A stretch of 64,000 bases of DNA from Panicum virgatum (taxonomy: Eukaryota; Streptophyta; Magnoliopsida; Poales; Poaceae): the NCBI RefSeq assembly GCF_016808335.1, contig NC_053146.1:40606470-40670469 (forward strand). The letters run 5' to 3'. The notes below the pieces were generated by a model that saw only the letters and a list, made by a program, of their open reading frames with translations, was not told the origin of the DNA and searched no databases. How positions within the stretch are numbered: the stretch's first letter is position 1; every line of letters begins with the position of its first letter. This document shows, piece after piece, positions 23,701 to 33,700 of the stretch. The translations under genes were made by a program, and so were the position numbers.

Positions 23701-25510
23701 TAGTGAAAGCATGCTATGTTTTAATGATAAAAATGAAAACCAAACCACACAGCTCTTTTATGAAGTAAAGTGAATTTAATAACTACTCTATAAACGATTG
23801 CCCAGAAAATAAAGTTAACTAAGACCACCACAACAAACACATGCTATATCGGACTACAACTTTATCGTGAAGGAAAGAAATTGTTATCCGTGAATAACTC
23901 ATAATCTTGCATTGCATATAGAAACGGTTAATCTACTCGACGGTGATTACGAGTTGGTGCCCGCGAATACTACCACTCCGGAGAGTGTCTCTCTTATTTG
24001 TACTGACTTGAATCAAGACCCGAACCAATGTTCGGAAGAGCAAAAGGCTACTTTTGAACAGTGCCCAAGAAGGCAAGCCCCGGTGCATAATCCCATTATT
24101 TTACGCTTTATATTCATCTTACTATTTGTATATGTTGTAATAATTTTTATTGCGCATTCACGTTTTCTAGGAGTTGATCGAAAACCTTAGGTGCATGATC
24201 CCTAGGTACCTATGTTTGTTATCCGGATCTTTTTCTCGACTAATTGCCCCGCTAACTAGGTACGGTAAAAGTCGAGAGGTTTCCTGCCTTTCGCGAGATT
24301 ATAGGAGTTGACTGACTTTAATTCCTGCTGAAATATAAGGACAACGGGCGGGGTTGTGTAGTTGTGATACCCCGCTGGTGTAGTCAAAAATGGCTAAGGT
24401 CGCGGTGTGTGGCTCATTTCGTTAAGCGTTTGAAAGTACTAGCCACATGCCGAGAAATATGGTAATCGGTAAGCTGAAGTACCTGATTGGACCAGCGAGT
24501 GGAACGATCTCGCACCCTCTTGGTAGAAGTAGGTTTTATTTTTGTCCGGACGTACGGGTGCAGAGACGTCGGGCTCTGTAGTCGGGGAGGGTGTTCCGGA
24601 TCCACGGACTGGAAAGAAAGGGGAAATGTTGTGTGGGTGACTTGGTTCCCATACGTGTGGTCTAGGTTCCCCTGGCCAGGTTGAAATCCGATTCAGAATC
24701 GTCCGCCTCTCACGGCATGAGACTGCTTAATGTTTTCGGTCACATAGAGTAACAAGTGGAACATGATGATGATAATACTGCTGGTTGATTAAATGGTTAC
24801 TCTACCATGTTTGTGTAGAGTTAGATGCAAACTTAGAATGCTTAATCCAACTGGAAGATGGCTAAATAAAATCTGAAAATAAGGATCAACATTTAGTGGT
24901 GTTTTTGGCAAAACAAACCCCACCAACCAAAAAGTCTTGCATGTCTAGTTATCGGACTATGTTATATCCGGTGACGGGTCAGTCTTGCTGAGTATTAGTA
25001 TACTCAGCCTTGCTTGTGGCACTGTTTTTCAGGTACTAACTTCGAAGACCTGTTTGCAAGTCTTGCTTGGCCGTGTACCTTTCCTCCGGGCTGGTCTTTT
25101 GAGTGGGATGGTCCTTCAGCTGGCGCTGACCACCCTCCCGCTGAGTGACGCTTTCGTGCGGGCTTTATCGATGCGTCACGTTATTTCACAAGTTATCTTT
25201 TAATGCTTCCGCTGAACAATGAGACTTGAATAATTTGAGTAGATGGAACTCTGTAGTACTTTACTAATCTGAATATGGTTTGTAATAAAATTTTCCTTTC
25301 CGCTGCAATCACTCTGAGATGTATGAAATGTTCTGTGTTGTAATCTCTGGGCTCACCTTCGTGTGAGTGTTGTCTGCTGATCCTGGAAGAGCGTGGCTTT
25401 TATCGAGGCTTCACTCGAGGAACTACCGGTGAGTGCCAATTTGGGTCAGAGTTGCTTAGCAACAAAGATCAGTGCACCCGGGCCCAGTTAGTTTGGGTGG
25501 TTCCGCCACA
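20776..25510 (+). repeat. 3' LTR of LARD
   Basis: This copy is 4735 bp and lies 9498 bp downstream of the 5' LTR. Differences seen by eye against the 5' LTR include single substitutions near 23342, 23991, 24106, 24161, 24223, 24933 and 25190. That is about 0.15 percent divergence. Confidence 0.9.
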
Positions 25511-25515
25511 GTGGG

Positions 25516-27483
25516 CTCCGGCTCCGGTAAGCGTAGCTTCTCGAACACATTCTTTGGTTTGACGCTCACACTTGCACCGAGATCACAAAGTGCTCTTTCG
25601 AACATAAGAGATCCAATGGAACACAGGATGGTAGGACATCCGGGGTCCCTCTTCTTTTCAGGAGCTTCATTAGCGATTGCCGCGCTACATTTCTCGGTAA
25701 GCTTGACAGTGCTTGGCGGTATCTCGCGCTTGTTTCCCATGATGTCTTTGAAGTAGCGAGAATATGTCGGAACTTGTAGAGCGTCCAAGAGCGGCATATT
25801 GATGCTCAACCTGCGTACCATGTCAACAAATTTGTTGAACTGCTCATCTTCATGTTTACCTTTGCGGTATCGTGGCCTTGGCGGTAGAATCTTGGTGTCT
25901 ATATCATCTAGCTCAAACTCCGGCTCTTCGGTGACTATCTCTGGTATAGGAGTAGGTGCCTTCTCCTTGATGATGGTCTCCACTTCAACTCTTGGTTTAG
26001 GCTTCCTTGCTCCCGCTGCATGTTCGGGTTCTTTGGTCTGCTTTCCCGAGCGAGTTTGAATTGCCTTAGCCGTCTCCAGACTTTGAGGTTGCCCGGGCAA
26101 TTTTCCTTCGTTGCTAGATAGGCGTCCGGTGAGCTGGGCTACTTGTGTTTCTAGCATCTTCATCATGTTGAGTACTTGAAGGTTAGAGCTCCCGACCTCT
26201 GTCACCTTGCCATCAATGTTCTCCAAAATCTTGTCCATAGCCTTGAACTTGGTGACGGTGTCCTTGTTGATCTTGCCTTGCTCCTCCATGAACTCCTTCA
26301 ATTGTATACGAAGAGGCACCGAGTTTTGAATGGAAGAGCTTGCATTAAATTGGGGTCTACCTTGCCCGTAGCGGAAGTTGGTCGGCGGAATCCATTCTCC
26401 CTTCTTCATGTAATCGAGCATCTTGACTTCCTCCGGGCAATTCTTTTGGACATGGCCGTACTCTCCACATTCTTCACATGTAGACCTTGCTTCGGCCGCC
26501 TTTAAATCGATAGCTTGGGCTTCTCTCTTTTCCACTTCCATCTTCTCCAACCTTCTCATGAGCGAGTCGATCTTCCCTTCTAGCACTTCTTCGCGTTCCA
26601 CTTGTAATACACTCTTCGCGGCGCCCATGGCTTGGAGTGGTTGTAGGCGTCCCGATGATGCCCATGCGTCATTGTCCGCCACCTTCTTGAATAGCTTGAA
26701 AACTTGAGTAGGCGTGAGCTCAATGATAGAACCTCCGGCCGATGCGTCAATGATCCCCCTTGATGCAGTAGTGAGGCCTTGATAGAACTTCTGGACCACA
26801 TCTTCCCTCGAGAACTTGTGATGAGGTACGACGCGGATGTAGTCGTTGAAGCGCTCATAGGCTTCCGCAATAGTCTCTGTTGGGACTTGCGCGAATGTTG
26901 CAATCTTGTTGCGCAGAATTTGGGTCTTGCTTGGCGAGTAGAACTCCGTCATGAATTCTTTCATCAAGGACTCCCAATTTTGCACCGTGCGCGGTGGTAG
27001 AGAATGAAACCATTACAGCGCTCTCCCAAGTAGAGAGAACGGAAAGACCCTCGCTCTTATTTGATCTTGAGTCATCCCTTGCATGTCGAAGGTGCGGCAT
27101 AGTTGGAGGAACGCTTGAAGATGTAGATTAGCGTCTTCTTTTCCTGTGAAGGGCGAGCTTTGCACCATCCTTATGATTGAAGTCTTGATCTCGAACGGAA
27201 CTCCGATATTGTCAAGATTTTGGATCGGCAAGTCCTGAACGTCCGGAGTGCATAGCTCTCCGATCGTACGCTCCGGCTCCGGTAGCGCCATCCCTTGGTG
27301 AAGTGGTGCCTCCTTTGGACTTGTTGGTGGAGTTGCTTGAGGTGAAGACGATGAATCGTCGGATTCAACTTTTGGATCTACTAGTTCCGGCTTCCTTGAT
27401 CGTGCTTCTCGTCTCCTTTGCCTGTAAATTTTTTCTGGATCATCCACAAAATTTTCGGGTTTGTTGGAGAGGCTCCCGTCCAT
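25516..27483 (-). pseudogene. gag and N-terminal protease of Athila-type element
   Basis: From ATG 27483 the frame runs through a charged amino-terminal region into the retrotransposon gag core (LHLQAFLQLCRTF; then LMKEFMTEFYSP and AYERFNDYIRVVPHH). A CCHC zinc knuckle follows (CEECGEYGHVQKNC, near 26440-26480), then a coiled-coil/linker and the start of a retropepsin with CDLGASVSV near 25590. One in-frame TAA at 27013-27015 breaks gag, consistent with a single C-to-T change in a glutamine codon. The frame stops at the LARD insertion and resumes at 11277. Confidence 0.85.
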
Positions 27484-27716
27484 CTCCTGTTAGGGGTTAG
27501 TGAAAAAGAAAAATATATATCAGATCTAAAAGATGAATATACAAGATCTAAAACATAAAAGAAAATAAAGCAAACTCTAGATTAGATTGATTTTCGTGAA
27601 ATATATCCGTTTTTTAGTTAGTTCAGAAAAATAAGAGATCTAAAAAGGTCAAAAAGAAAATTCAAGAAAAATAAATATTTACGAATGCAAGTAGGATTGG
27701 ATCTTAAATCGATGGT

Positions 27717-27734
27717 TCCCCGGCAACGGCGCCA
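27717..27734 (-). other. Primer binding site of Athila-type element (Asp-tRNA type)
   Basis: On the - strand TGGCGCCGTTGCCGGGGA begins eight bases after the LTR end. It is complementary to the plant tRNA-Asp 3' end (CCCCGGCAACGGCGCCA). This identifies the right LTR as the 5' LTR. Confidence 0.85.
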
Positions 27735-27742
27735 GAAAAGCT

Positions 27743-29162
27743 TGTTGACGCTCCTTAGCGCCCCCGATTTATATACCGCAAGCGCACGGTTTCGTGTAGC
27801 TTTTCCCTTAGAGTATTCCCCCAAGGTTTATCAATCCACGGAACCAAAGAGACAAGAAACAATCTACTAACATAGAGATTTCTTTGTGTTGATGTGGTGT
27901 AAAACGAATCTAATCTACTAAAAACGACAAACACCGAAGGTAGCGAGAGAAAGTTAGAGATAACCAATCTAGATCACCTAGATCATGCATATGTTGTAGT
28001 TCTAGCTAGATAAAGTAAAGTAAAATAGATGTGAATCTCAATGAAAAGCCTCTTTAAACCCAAAATCTCCAATCCGATCCCTCGATACTCCGCCTACTCT
28101 GTGGAGACGGCCTGTCACGACGCCCCCCTTTTGAACGAAATACCCTGAAGCAAGTCGAACCCCCTTTGGTAGTTCCGCCATGAACCTCTAGCCACCATGA
28201 CTACAAGATCATGCTAAGCGATCTATCTCGATAATAGATCTAGGATAAAGCGAACCCAAATAAAAGAACGAAATCGAAAGAGAGAACATGGTCGCTAAAC
28301 ACTCGGAATCACAAATAACTTCACCATGAATGATAGTACATCACAAGATCACAACCGGGGCCCTACCTTGATCTTGATGATCCTAGCTCCAGAACTCCGA
28401 TGTGGTCTTCCTTGCAAGGTTCCCACATCGGCTAGGGCGAACCCTAGACAACTAGCACGACCCTCGGCTCTCCGAGAGGTGTCCCTCTATCTTCTCTGCT
28501 CCTTGACGTCGTCTCCCGAATTGATCTCTGCGTGAACCTTGGGGAGGGGTCTTTAAATAGCCTCAGGGAACCCTCGGTCAAAGGAGAGGTCGAACCGACC
28601 TAAAAAGGGCTGGGCCGGCCGGCCCAATGAGCCTAGGCCGGCCGGCCTGGCTCTTTCCTTCGCCGGCTCGTGTTTATCTTTCTCCCTAAGTCTCCTGGAA
28701 TCTTCTAGAGTTTATGTCTTTCACGATTGCACCCCATTAGACGTCGTTATCTTCGAGATTTCTTCAAGGAGAAAGATAGGATGGAAAATCCTTCCTTAAA
28801 TATCTCTTTACTTTGCTTAGCCCTGAAGTATCTTGATCTTATCTTGTGGGCTTTGTCTTTTGGGCTTCATTGGAGGGTGGATGTGCATGAATGGGCCTCT
28901 AATCATCACGGCCTTCGATCCTTTGTTCGGGCTTTGGCCTTTGTCTTTCTTCGTGTCATTGCGTGATCGTGGGCCTCGCCATTTCATGCTCCAAAATTGG
29001 TCAAAAACCTGCAAAAACGAAGTACCTCCAAAATATATGTGCAAATGCGAAAAACGACCAATAATTGGGCCGAGGTTAGGATGGTTAGTGATTCTGATAT
29101 TAAATTCATGCCATTATCAAAGTTAAATAGGGGGTAAAATGGATACTTAAGGAGCGCCAACA
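27743..29162 (-). repeat. 5' LTR of Athila-type element
   Basis: This 1420-bp partner of 4385-5805 has about 24 substitutions and one 1-bp indel. It includes the GGCCGGCC palindrome pair near 28613-28650. Confidence 0.9.
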
Positions 29163-29319
29163 TTCCCCCATGCTTAAACCTTACTCGTCCTCGAGTAAGT
29201 CTTTGATAAAAATCAGCGCTGCCTTTCAGTGTCCAATCCCTGCACTTGATCATACACGAGAAAACACAATGCTCCCAAAAAATATTTTGCAGTTAATAGT
29301 TTAACTTGTAACCAGCTTT
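29163..29319 (-). repeat. Extra copy of PPT-adjacent internal sequence outside the 5' LTR
   Basis: About 155 bp, including a PPT (TTCCCCCATGC on the + strand), match 5806-5963, the internal region next to the 3' LTR. The match ends at GCTTT, where CACTA sequence resumes. An intact element should end at 29162, so this is a remnant of a second copy or of a rearrangement. Confidence 0.8.
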
Positions 29320-29346
29320 ATGTATATATCCTATCTATATCTGCAG

Positions 29347-30034
29347 TTATCATTGGATTTTACTCATACTTTCCGTAGAGACCGGCAATCTTATAGTCTT
29401 TGACTCAATGAGAAATCCAAAGTCCGCAATCCAATATATCATAGACCCCTCGAACAGGTAAGTTCAGTTTGCACAATCAAATCCTGTTTCTGTTAATAAC
29501 AATTCCTGAATATCAAACTTAACTTTGAGCGCAGGGTTTGGAAAAAAATTGTGAAAAATAACAAAGGACGTGGTCAATGGAGGCCCGAACTGAACGTTAA
29601 CATGGATTATCCGGTATGTTCATTCATAAAGATTTGTCTAGTTAAGTATATAATCCCAAATTGTTCTAAATTGAGTAATTTATTTGTTTCTCCTTAAGTG
29701 TGCGAGACAACAACAAGGAACTAATTGGTGCGGGTACTACGTATGTGACTACTTGCACATCATGACTCCATGCGGGAAGGCTACTGATGAAGAAACGAGA
29801 GTACGTCCAAACCGTTCACTAGTATATTTTCATAATTGTACTAACGCACATAATGTTAATGTTTTTTTTCATAAATGATATATGTCTCAAATGGGGGATG
29901 AATATTACTCTACTGATCGGATCAACGCCGTGTGTGAGCAGCTCGCCGGATTCATTTTGAACGAGATCTTGGATCCTAGAGGCGAGTTCTACCACGGCGG
30001 TCACATCAATAGAGGACTTCCATCGACCTCCTGA
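29347..30034 (+). pseudogene. CACTA Ulp1-type (C48) cysteine protease domain, 3' part
   Basis: Exons recognised by splice sites are 29347-29457 (YHWILLILSVETG ... IVFDSM), 29535-29613, 29699-29800 (QQQGTNWCGYYVCDYLH) and a last part ending at TGA 30032-30034. The four residues expected of a Ulp1 fold are present: His in HW, Asp in FDS, Gln in QQG and Cys in NWC. The amino-terminal part of the same gene is at 4020-4384. The acceptor of the last exon is unclear. Upstream stops make this a relic. Confidence 0.7.
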
Positions 30035-30317
30035 GGAGACTAGTAGTTGGACGGCTAACATGACTTGTACATTTGTAAATATTTTTAAACATTATGTCTT
30101 GATGTTTGTAAATTTGTAAATATATTAGTTCATCTAATTAGCTTAATTATATGCTCGCATTTCACTTTTAGTTAGTTTCAAATATTCTCTGAAAACGAAT
30201 ACGAACGATCAATGAACGTAGAGTACTGTAGAGCCTGTGTGCGTTTAGTAATTATAAAAGAATAAACAGTAATAAATATAACAAACAAAACTGGATTTGG
30301 GAAAAAAGAGAAAATGT

Positions 30318-30354
30318 CATTGGTACCGGTTGGAAATACCAACCGGTACCAATG
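30318..30354. repeat. Perfect 16-bp stem hairpin in CACTA subterminal region
   Basis: CATTGGTACCGGTTGG, loop AAATA, then CCAACCGGTACCAATG. CACTA subterminal regions carry repeated short motifs bound by the element's DNA-binding protein, and ACCGGT recurs around 30369 and 30420. Confidence 0.6.
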
Positions 30355-30466
30355 GAAGCCTAAGGCACTGGTTAAAAAATTTGGTGTCTTAAATCGAGAC
30401 CATTGATCGTGGTCCGGGACACCGGTTAGCAAACCGATGTCTTTGACCCTTCTCTACCCAAGGCCC

Positions 30467-30481
30467 GTTTTTCCAGTAGTG
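30467..30481 (+). repeat. CACTA 3' terminal inverted repeat
   Basis: GTTTTTCCAGTAGTG is the complement of CACTACTGGAAAAAC. It marks the end of the transposon. The 3 bp after it (CCG) would be the target duplication, but the other copy is outside the window. Confidence 0.75.
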
Positions 30482-30752
30482 CCGGCAGCCGCCGCAATAT
30501 ACGCCCGCGCGGCCCCGCCCCGCCCCGTGCGTCTCGGAAGGAAAAAGGTTAGACCCTCGCGCGCCCCTCTTCCTGGTACGGTCGTCCTGTCGGGGGTCTC
30601 CCGCCGGTTTCGCTGGCGTGGCGGCCGGTGCGGAGTTGTTGTTGGTTTGGGGTGGGGATTTCTAGGGTTCTGTCGCGGCTATCTACCGGCGCCGCGGCGG
30701 TTCGATCGGCATTGGTCCCCTGATTTGATCCGGATTTTTGCAGGTTTTGAGG

Positions 30753-33700
30753 ATGGTGGGAGTCGGGGTGGAGCCGCCGGCGCCGCCCGCGGAGGCCGCG
30801 GCAGGGCTGTCGCCGCGCAGGCCGAGGTCTCGGGGGGCCTCCGCCAAGCGGTCCTGGCCGCCCGAGTGCGGCCGGTCCCCCGCGGCAGGCGACGGTTTGA
30901 AGGGCCTGGATGGTGGCGCCCGCGTCCTCGGCGGCGGAGCGGACGAGGTGGTCGCCGCCCCCGCGGTCGTTCCGCCTCCGGTTCGGAACGGCTCCCTGCT
31001 TCAGCAGCAGGGCTCGGATGAGATGGACGAGGCGGCCGCCCGCGCCGCCGTTTCACCTGTGGCGCGGAACGGCGCTCTGCCTCGGCAGCAGGGTCTGGAT
31101 AAGGTGGAGGTGGCGCTCGCCCCCGCGCAGAGCGGCGTTCCTCCATGGCAGGGGCAAAATAAGGTGGGTGGGACTCTTGCTTCTGCAGCTGTTTCGCCTG
31201 TGGCGTGCAATGGCGCCCTCCAGCGTATCATGCCTGAGTCAGGCCTGGAGAAGGCAGGGGAGGAGGGATGCAGGGGGGATAATGTAGAGGCACAGTTGTT
31301 GGATAATGCAGGCGTGCTGGCATTGGATGGTCAGAAGGGGAACAGGTTGGTCAAGGTAATGGCACCAGCGGTGGCGGTACTGGATGATTGCAACATTGTT
31401 GGTTCTGGTAGTTCCGCGCAGAACGGTGGTGAGAGGTGTGGTTTGTTGGTGGCAGAGGGAGAGGTGGGGAGGGAGGAGGTTGCTGGTGATGGGGATGTCA
31501 TGGAGATAGGAAACAGAGCGGGTGGTGGTGAGTCAGAGAGGAAGGAAAATGGATTTGCAGGTAGCAGAACAAAGAGATGCTTGACGCCTACTGTGAATCA
31601 GCCGCCTAAGAAGAGAGCGGTCGCAGCCGAATGCAAAACTCCACCTGGCTGCGAGAGGACTGCTGGTACCACCAAAAAAAGTGGATTTCTGGAGGTCTCA
31701 CCTGCACACACATTTCGTCCTGGCTGTGGGAGGGCCAGTTTTACCGCCACAGAGAGTGAAGTTTTGGATATGCAACCCATACGCACATTTCCTCCTAGCC
31801 ATGTGAGATCTGCTCTTACTACCACAGGCAGTGGAGATGAGGATACCAACGGTGATGCCTTGGTGGCAATTCCAGTTTCAGGAGGGGTTGCTTCTCCGAC
31901 ATTAGCACTAGATGTCTCAAATGAGAAAATGGAAAGTAAGAGAATGGTGGATAAAGGAAATAACAATGCTCACAGTAGGGACCATGTTTCAGATGATTTT
32001 GTAGGTATTGAACAAGATGGCAATATGCAGCGAAATGTTGACACAAAATCTGCACCTAGGAATAGTTCCGATGGGAAGATGAAAGGGAAACTCTCACAAC
32101 ATGAAGGGCAGCAGGTAGCACGAGTAGTGGTGGATGATAAGATGAAAAATAAAGTTGAAGGAAGCTTGCATGGAAGTACTCTTAAGACACCTTTGAGCGA
32201 CCCCATTGATGCAAAGACAAAAGGAAAGAGGTCAGAGAGTGACATGTTGAATGTGGCGTTGCTTGGTAATGCTGGGGGGAAGATGCAAACTAAGACTTTG
32301 ATCACTAAGAAAGAAGTGGTGTGCTCAAATGTGAATATTAAGCAAAATAAATCTGCTCGTAAACTGAACAAGTTTGGAAAACATGTTGCAACCAATGAAA
32401 TCGAAGAAAGTGACGATATGAACCTTATCCCTGACCAACTAATTGTACAAGCATTGATGGCTCCTGACAGATGCCCTTGGACTCGAGGAAGGAAATCTAT
32501 TGCAAGTGCTTCCACGTCGCTTGCTCCTAGGAACAAACTTAATGGAAAGGATGTTATTCAAAGAAAATTACTTATAGGAAAAGTGGCCTCATGTGAATCG
32601 ATCAACAATGAGACAATGGAGGACAATGACGACCCTTACTTGGAAGATGACGACAACTCCAAGGCGCTAGTTGTGTGCAGAGAAAAGCGAGACATATGTG
32701 TCATGGTTCTTCCGTCGGTTCCTTCCGGGTCACACCACAGACAACTTGGGGACCATGTTGTAGATGCCCGAAGCAAAGTTAGAAAGTTGCTCCAATTGTT
32801 CCAGGCGGCATACCGAAAGCTTACACAACTCGTGGAACAGGGTAATCGTGATCTCGGAAGGGTTGACCTTGAAGCAATTAAAGCTTTGAAGAAAGACCCT
32901 ATCTATAACAAGCCTGGGCCCATTGTTGGCAATATTCCTGGTGTTGAAGTTGGAGATGAATTTCACTTCAGAGTTGAGTTGTCGATGGTTGGGCTTCATC
33001 GCCCATATCAAGGAGGTATTGACACTACTAAGGTGAATGGTGTTCCTATTGCTATAAGTATTGTCGCATCTGGAGGCTATCCTGACGAATTGTCAAGCTC
33101 GGATGAACTAATATACACTGGCTCCGGAGGAAAGGCTGGCGGTAATAAACAAGGAGATGATCAAAAGCTTGAGAGGGGTAATCTCGCCCTGAAGAATTGC
33201 ATAGATACCAAGACCATGGTTAGAGTGATTCATGGGTTCAAAGGTCAAAGTAGAAGTGAAGTAGGTCCTTCTAAAGGCAAGCAAACTTCAACATTTATTT
33301 ATGATGGGTTGTATCAGGTGTTAGAGTGCTGGCAAGAAGGCTTGATAGGCGAGAGGGTCTTCAAGTACAAGTTACAGAGAATTGCAGGGCAACCAGAATT
33401 AGCCCTACATGCAGTCAAGGCGACAAGAAAGTCCAAAGTTCGTGAAGGTCTTTGTTTGCCTGATATATCTGAAGGAAGCGAGAGGATACCCATATGTGTC
33501 ATCAACACAATTGATGACATGAGGCCTGCACCATTTAAATACATCAACAAAGTCATATATCCAAATTGGTATGAGAAAGAACCTCCAAAGGGTTGTGACT
33601 GCACAAAAGGCTGCTCGGACTCTATTACATGTGCTTGTGCAGTGAAGAATGGAGGGGAAATCCCGTTCAATTCCGATGGTGCAATTGTCGAGGCCAGCCC

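Larger units (their letters stand above)
11278..25510 (+). mobile_element. LARD-like non-autonomous LTR retrotransposon, very young
   Basis: Two 4735-bp LTRs (11278-16012 and 20776-25510) start TGTGACACC and end CCGCCACA. They are flanked by a 5-bp target duplication GTGGG (11273-11277 and 25511-25515). The primer site TGGCATCAGAGC starts two bases after the 5' LTR and resembles the initiator-tRNA-Met type. AAGGGGGG lies five bases before the 3' LTR. The 4763-bp interior has no gag or pol frame. Very long LTRs plus a long non-coding interior match the large retrotransposon derivative (LARD) class. Only about seven differences between LTRs were seen, implying very recent insertion. Confidence 0.9.
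4385..29162 (-). mobile_element. Athila/Tat-type Ty3-gypsy retrotransposon, non-autonomous, itself interrupted
   Basis: Two LTRs (4385-5805 and 27743-29162) have matching ends, TGTTGGCGCTCCTTA ... GAGCGTCAACA on the - strand. The primer site lies beside the right LTR and the polypurine tract beside the left, so the element reads right to left. The order on the - strand is 5' LTR, PBS, gag, protease (split by the LARD at 11278-25510), spacer, Athila-type extra ORF, spacer, PPT, 3' LTR. No reverse transcriptase, RNase H or integrase motif is visible, so it would depend on a partner element. The LTRs differ at about 24 sites plus one indel. No clean target duplication is found (left flank GAAAG). 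Confidence 0.85.
1552..30481 (+). mobile_element. CACTA (En/Spm) transposon, 3' part, interrupted by nested retrotransposons
   Basis: The right end reads ...TTTTTCCAGTAGTG at 30481, the reverse complement of the CACTA terminus CACTACTGGAAAAA. Internal coding matches the CACTA second gene: a plant transposase_24 (Ptta/En/Spm) region followed by a Ulp1-type cysteine protease domain. That gene is cut at 4384 and resumes near 29347, so the retroelement nest sits inside it. Subterminal ACCGGT-rich repeats lie at 30318-30470. The 5' TIR and the main TNP2-type transposase are not seen and should lie left of the window. The start coordinate given is only the first coding trace. Confidence 0.75.
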
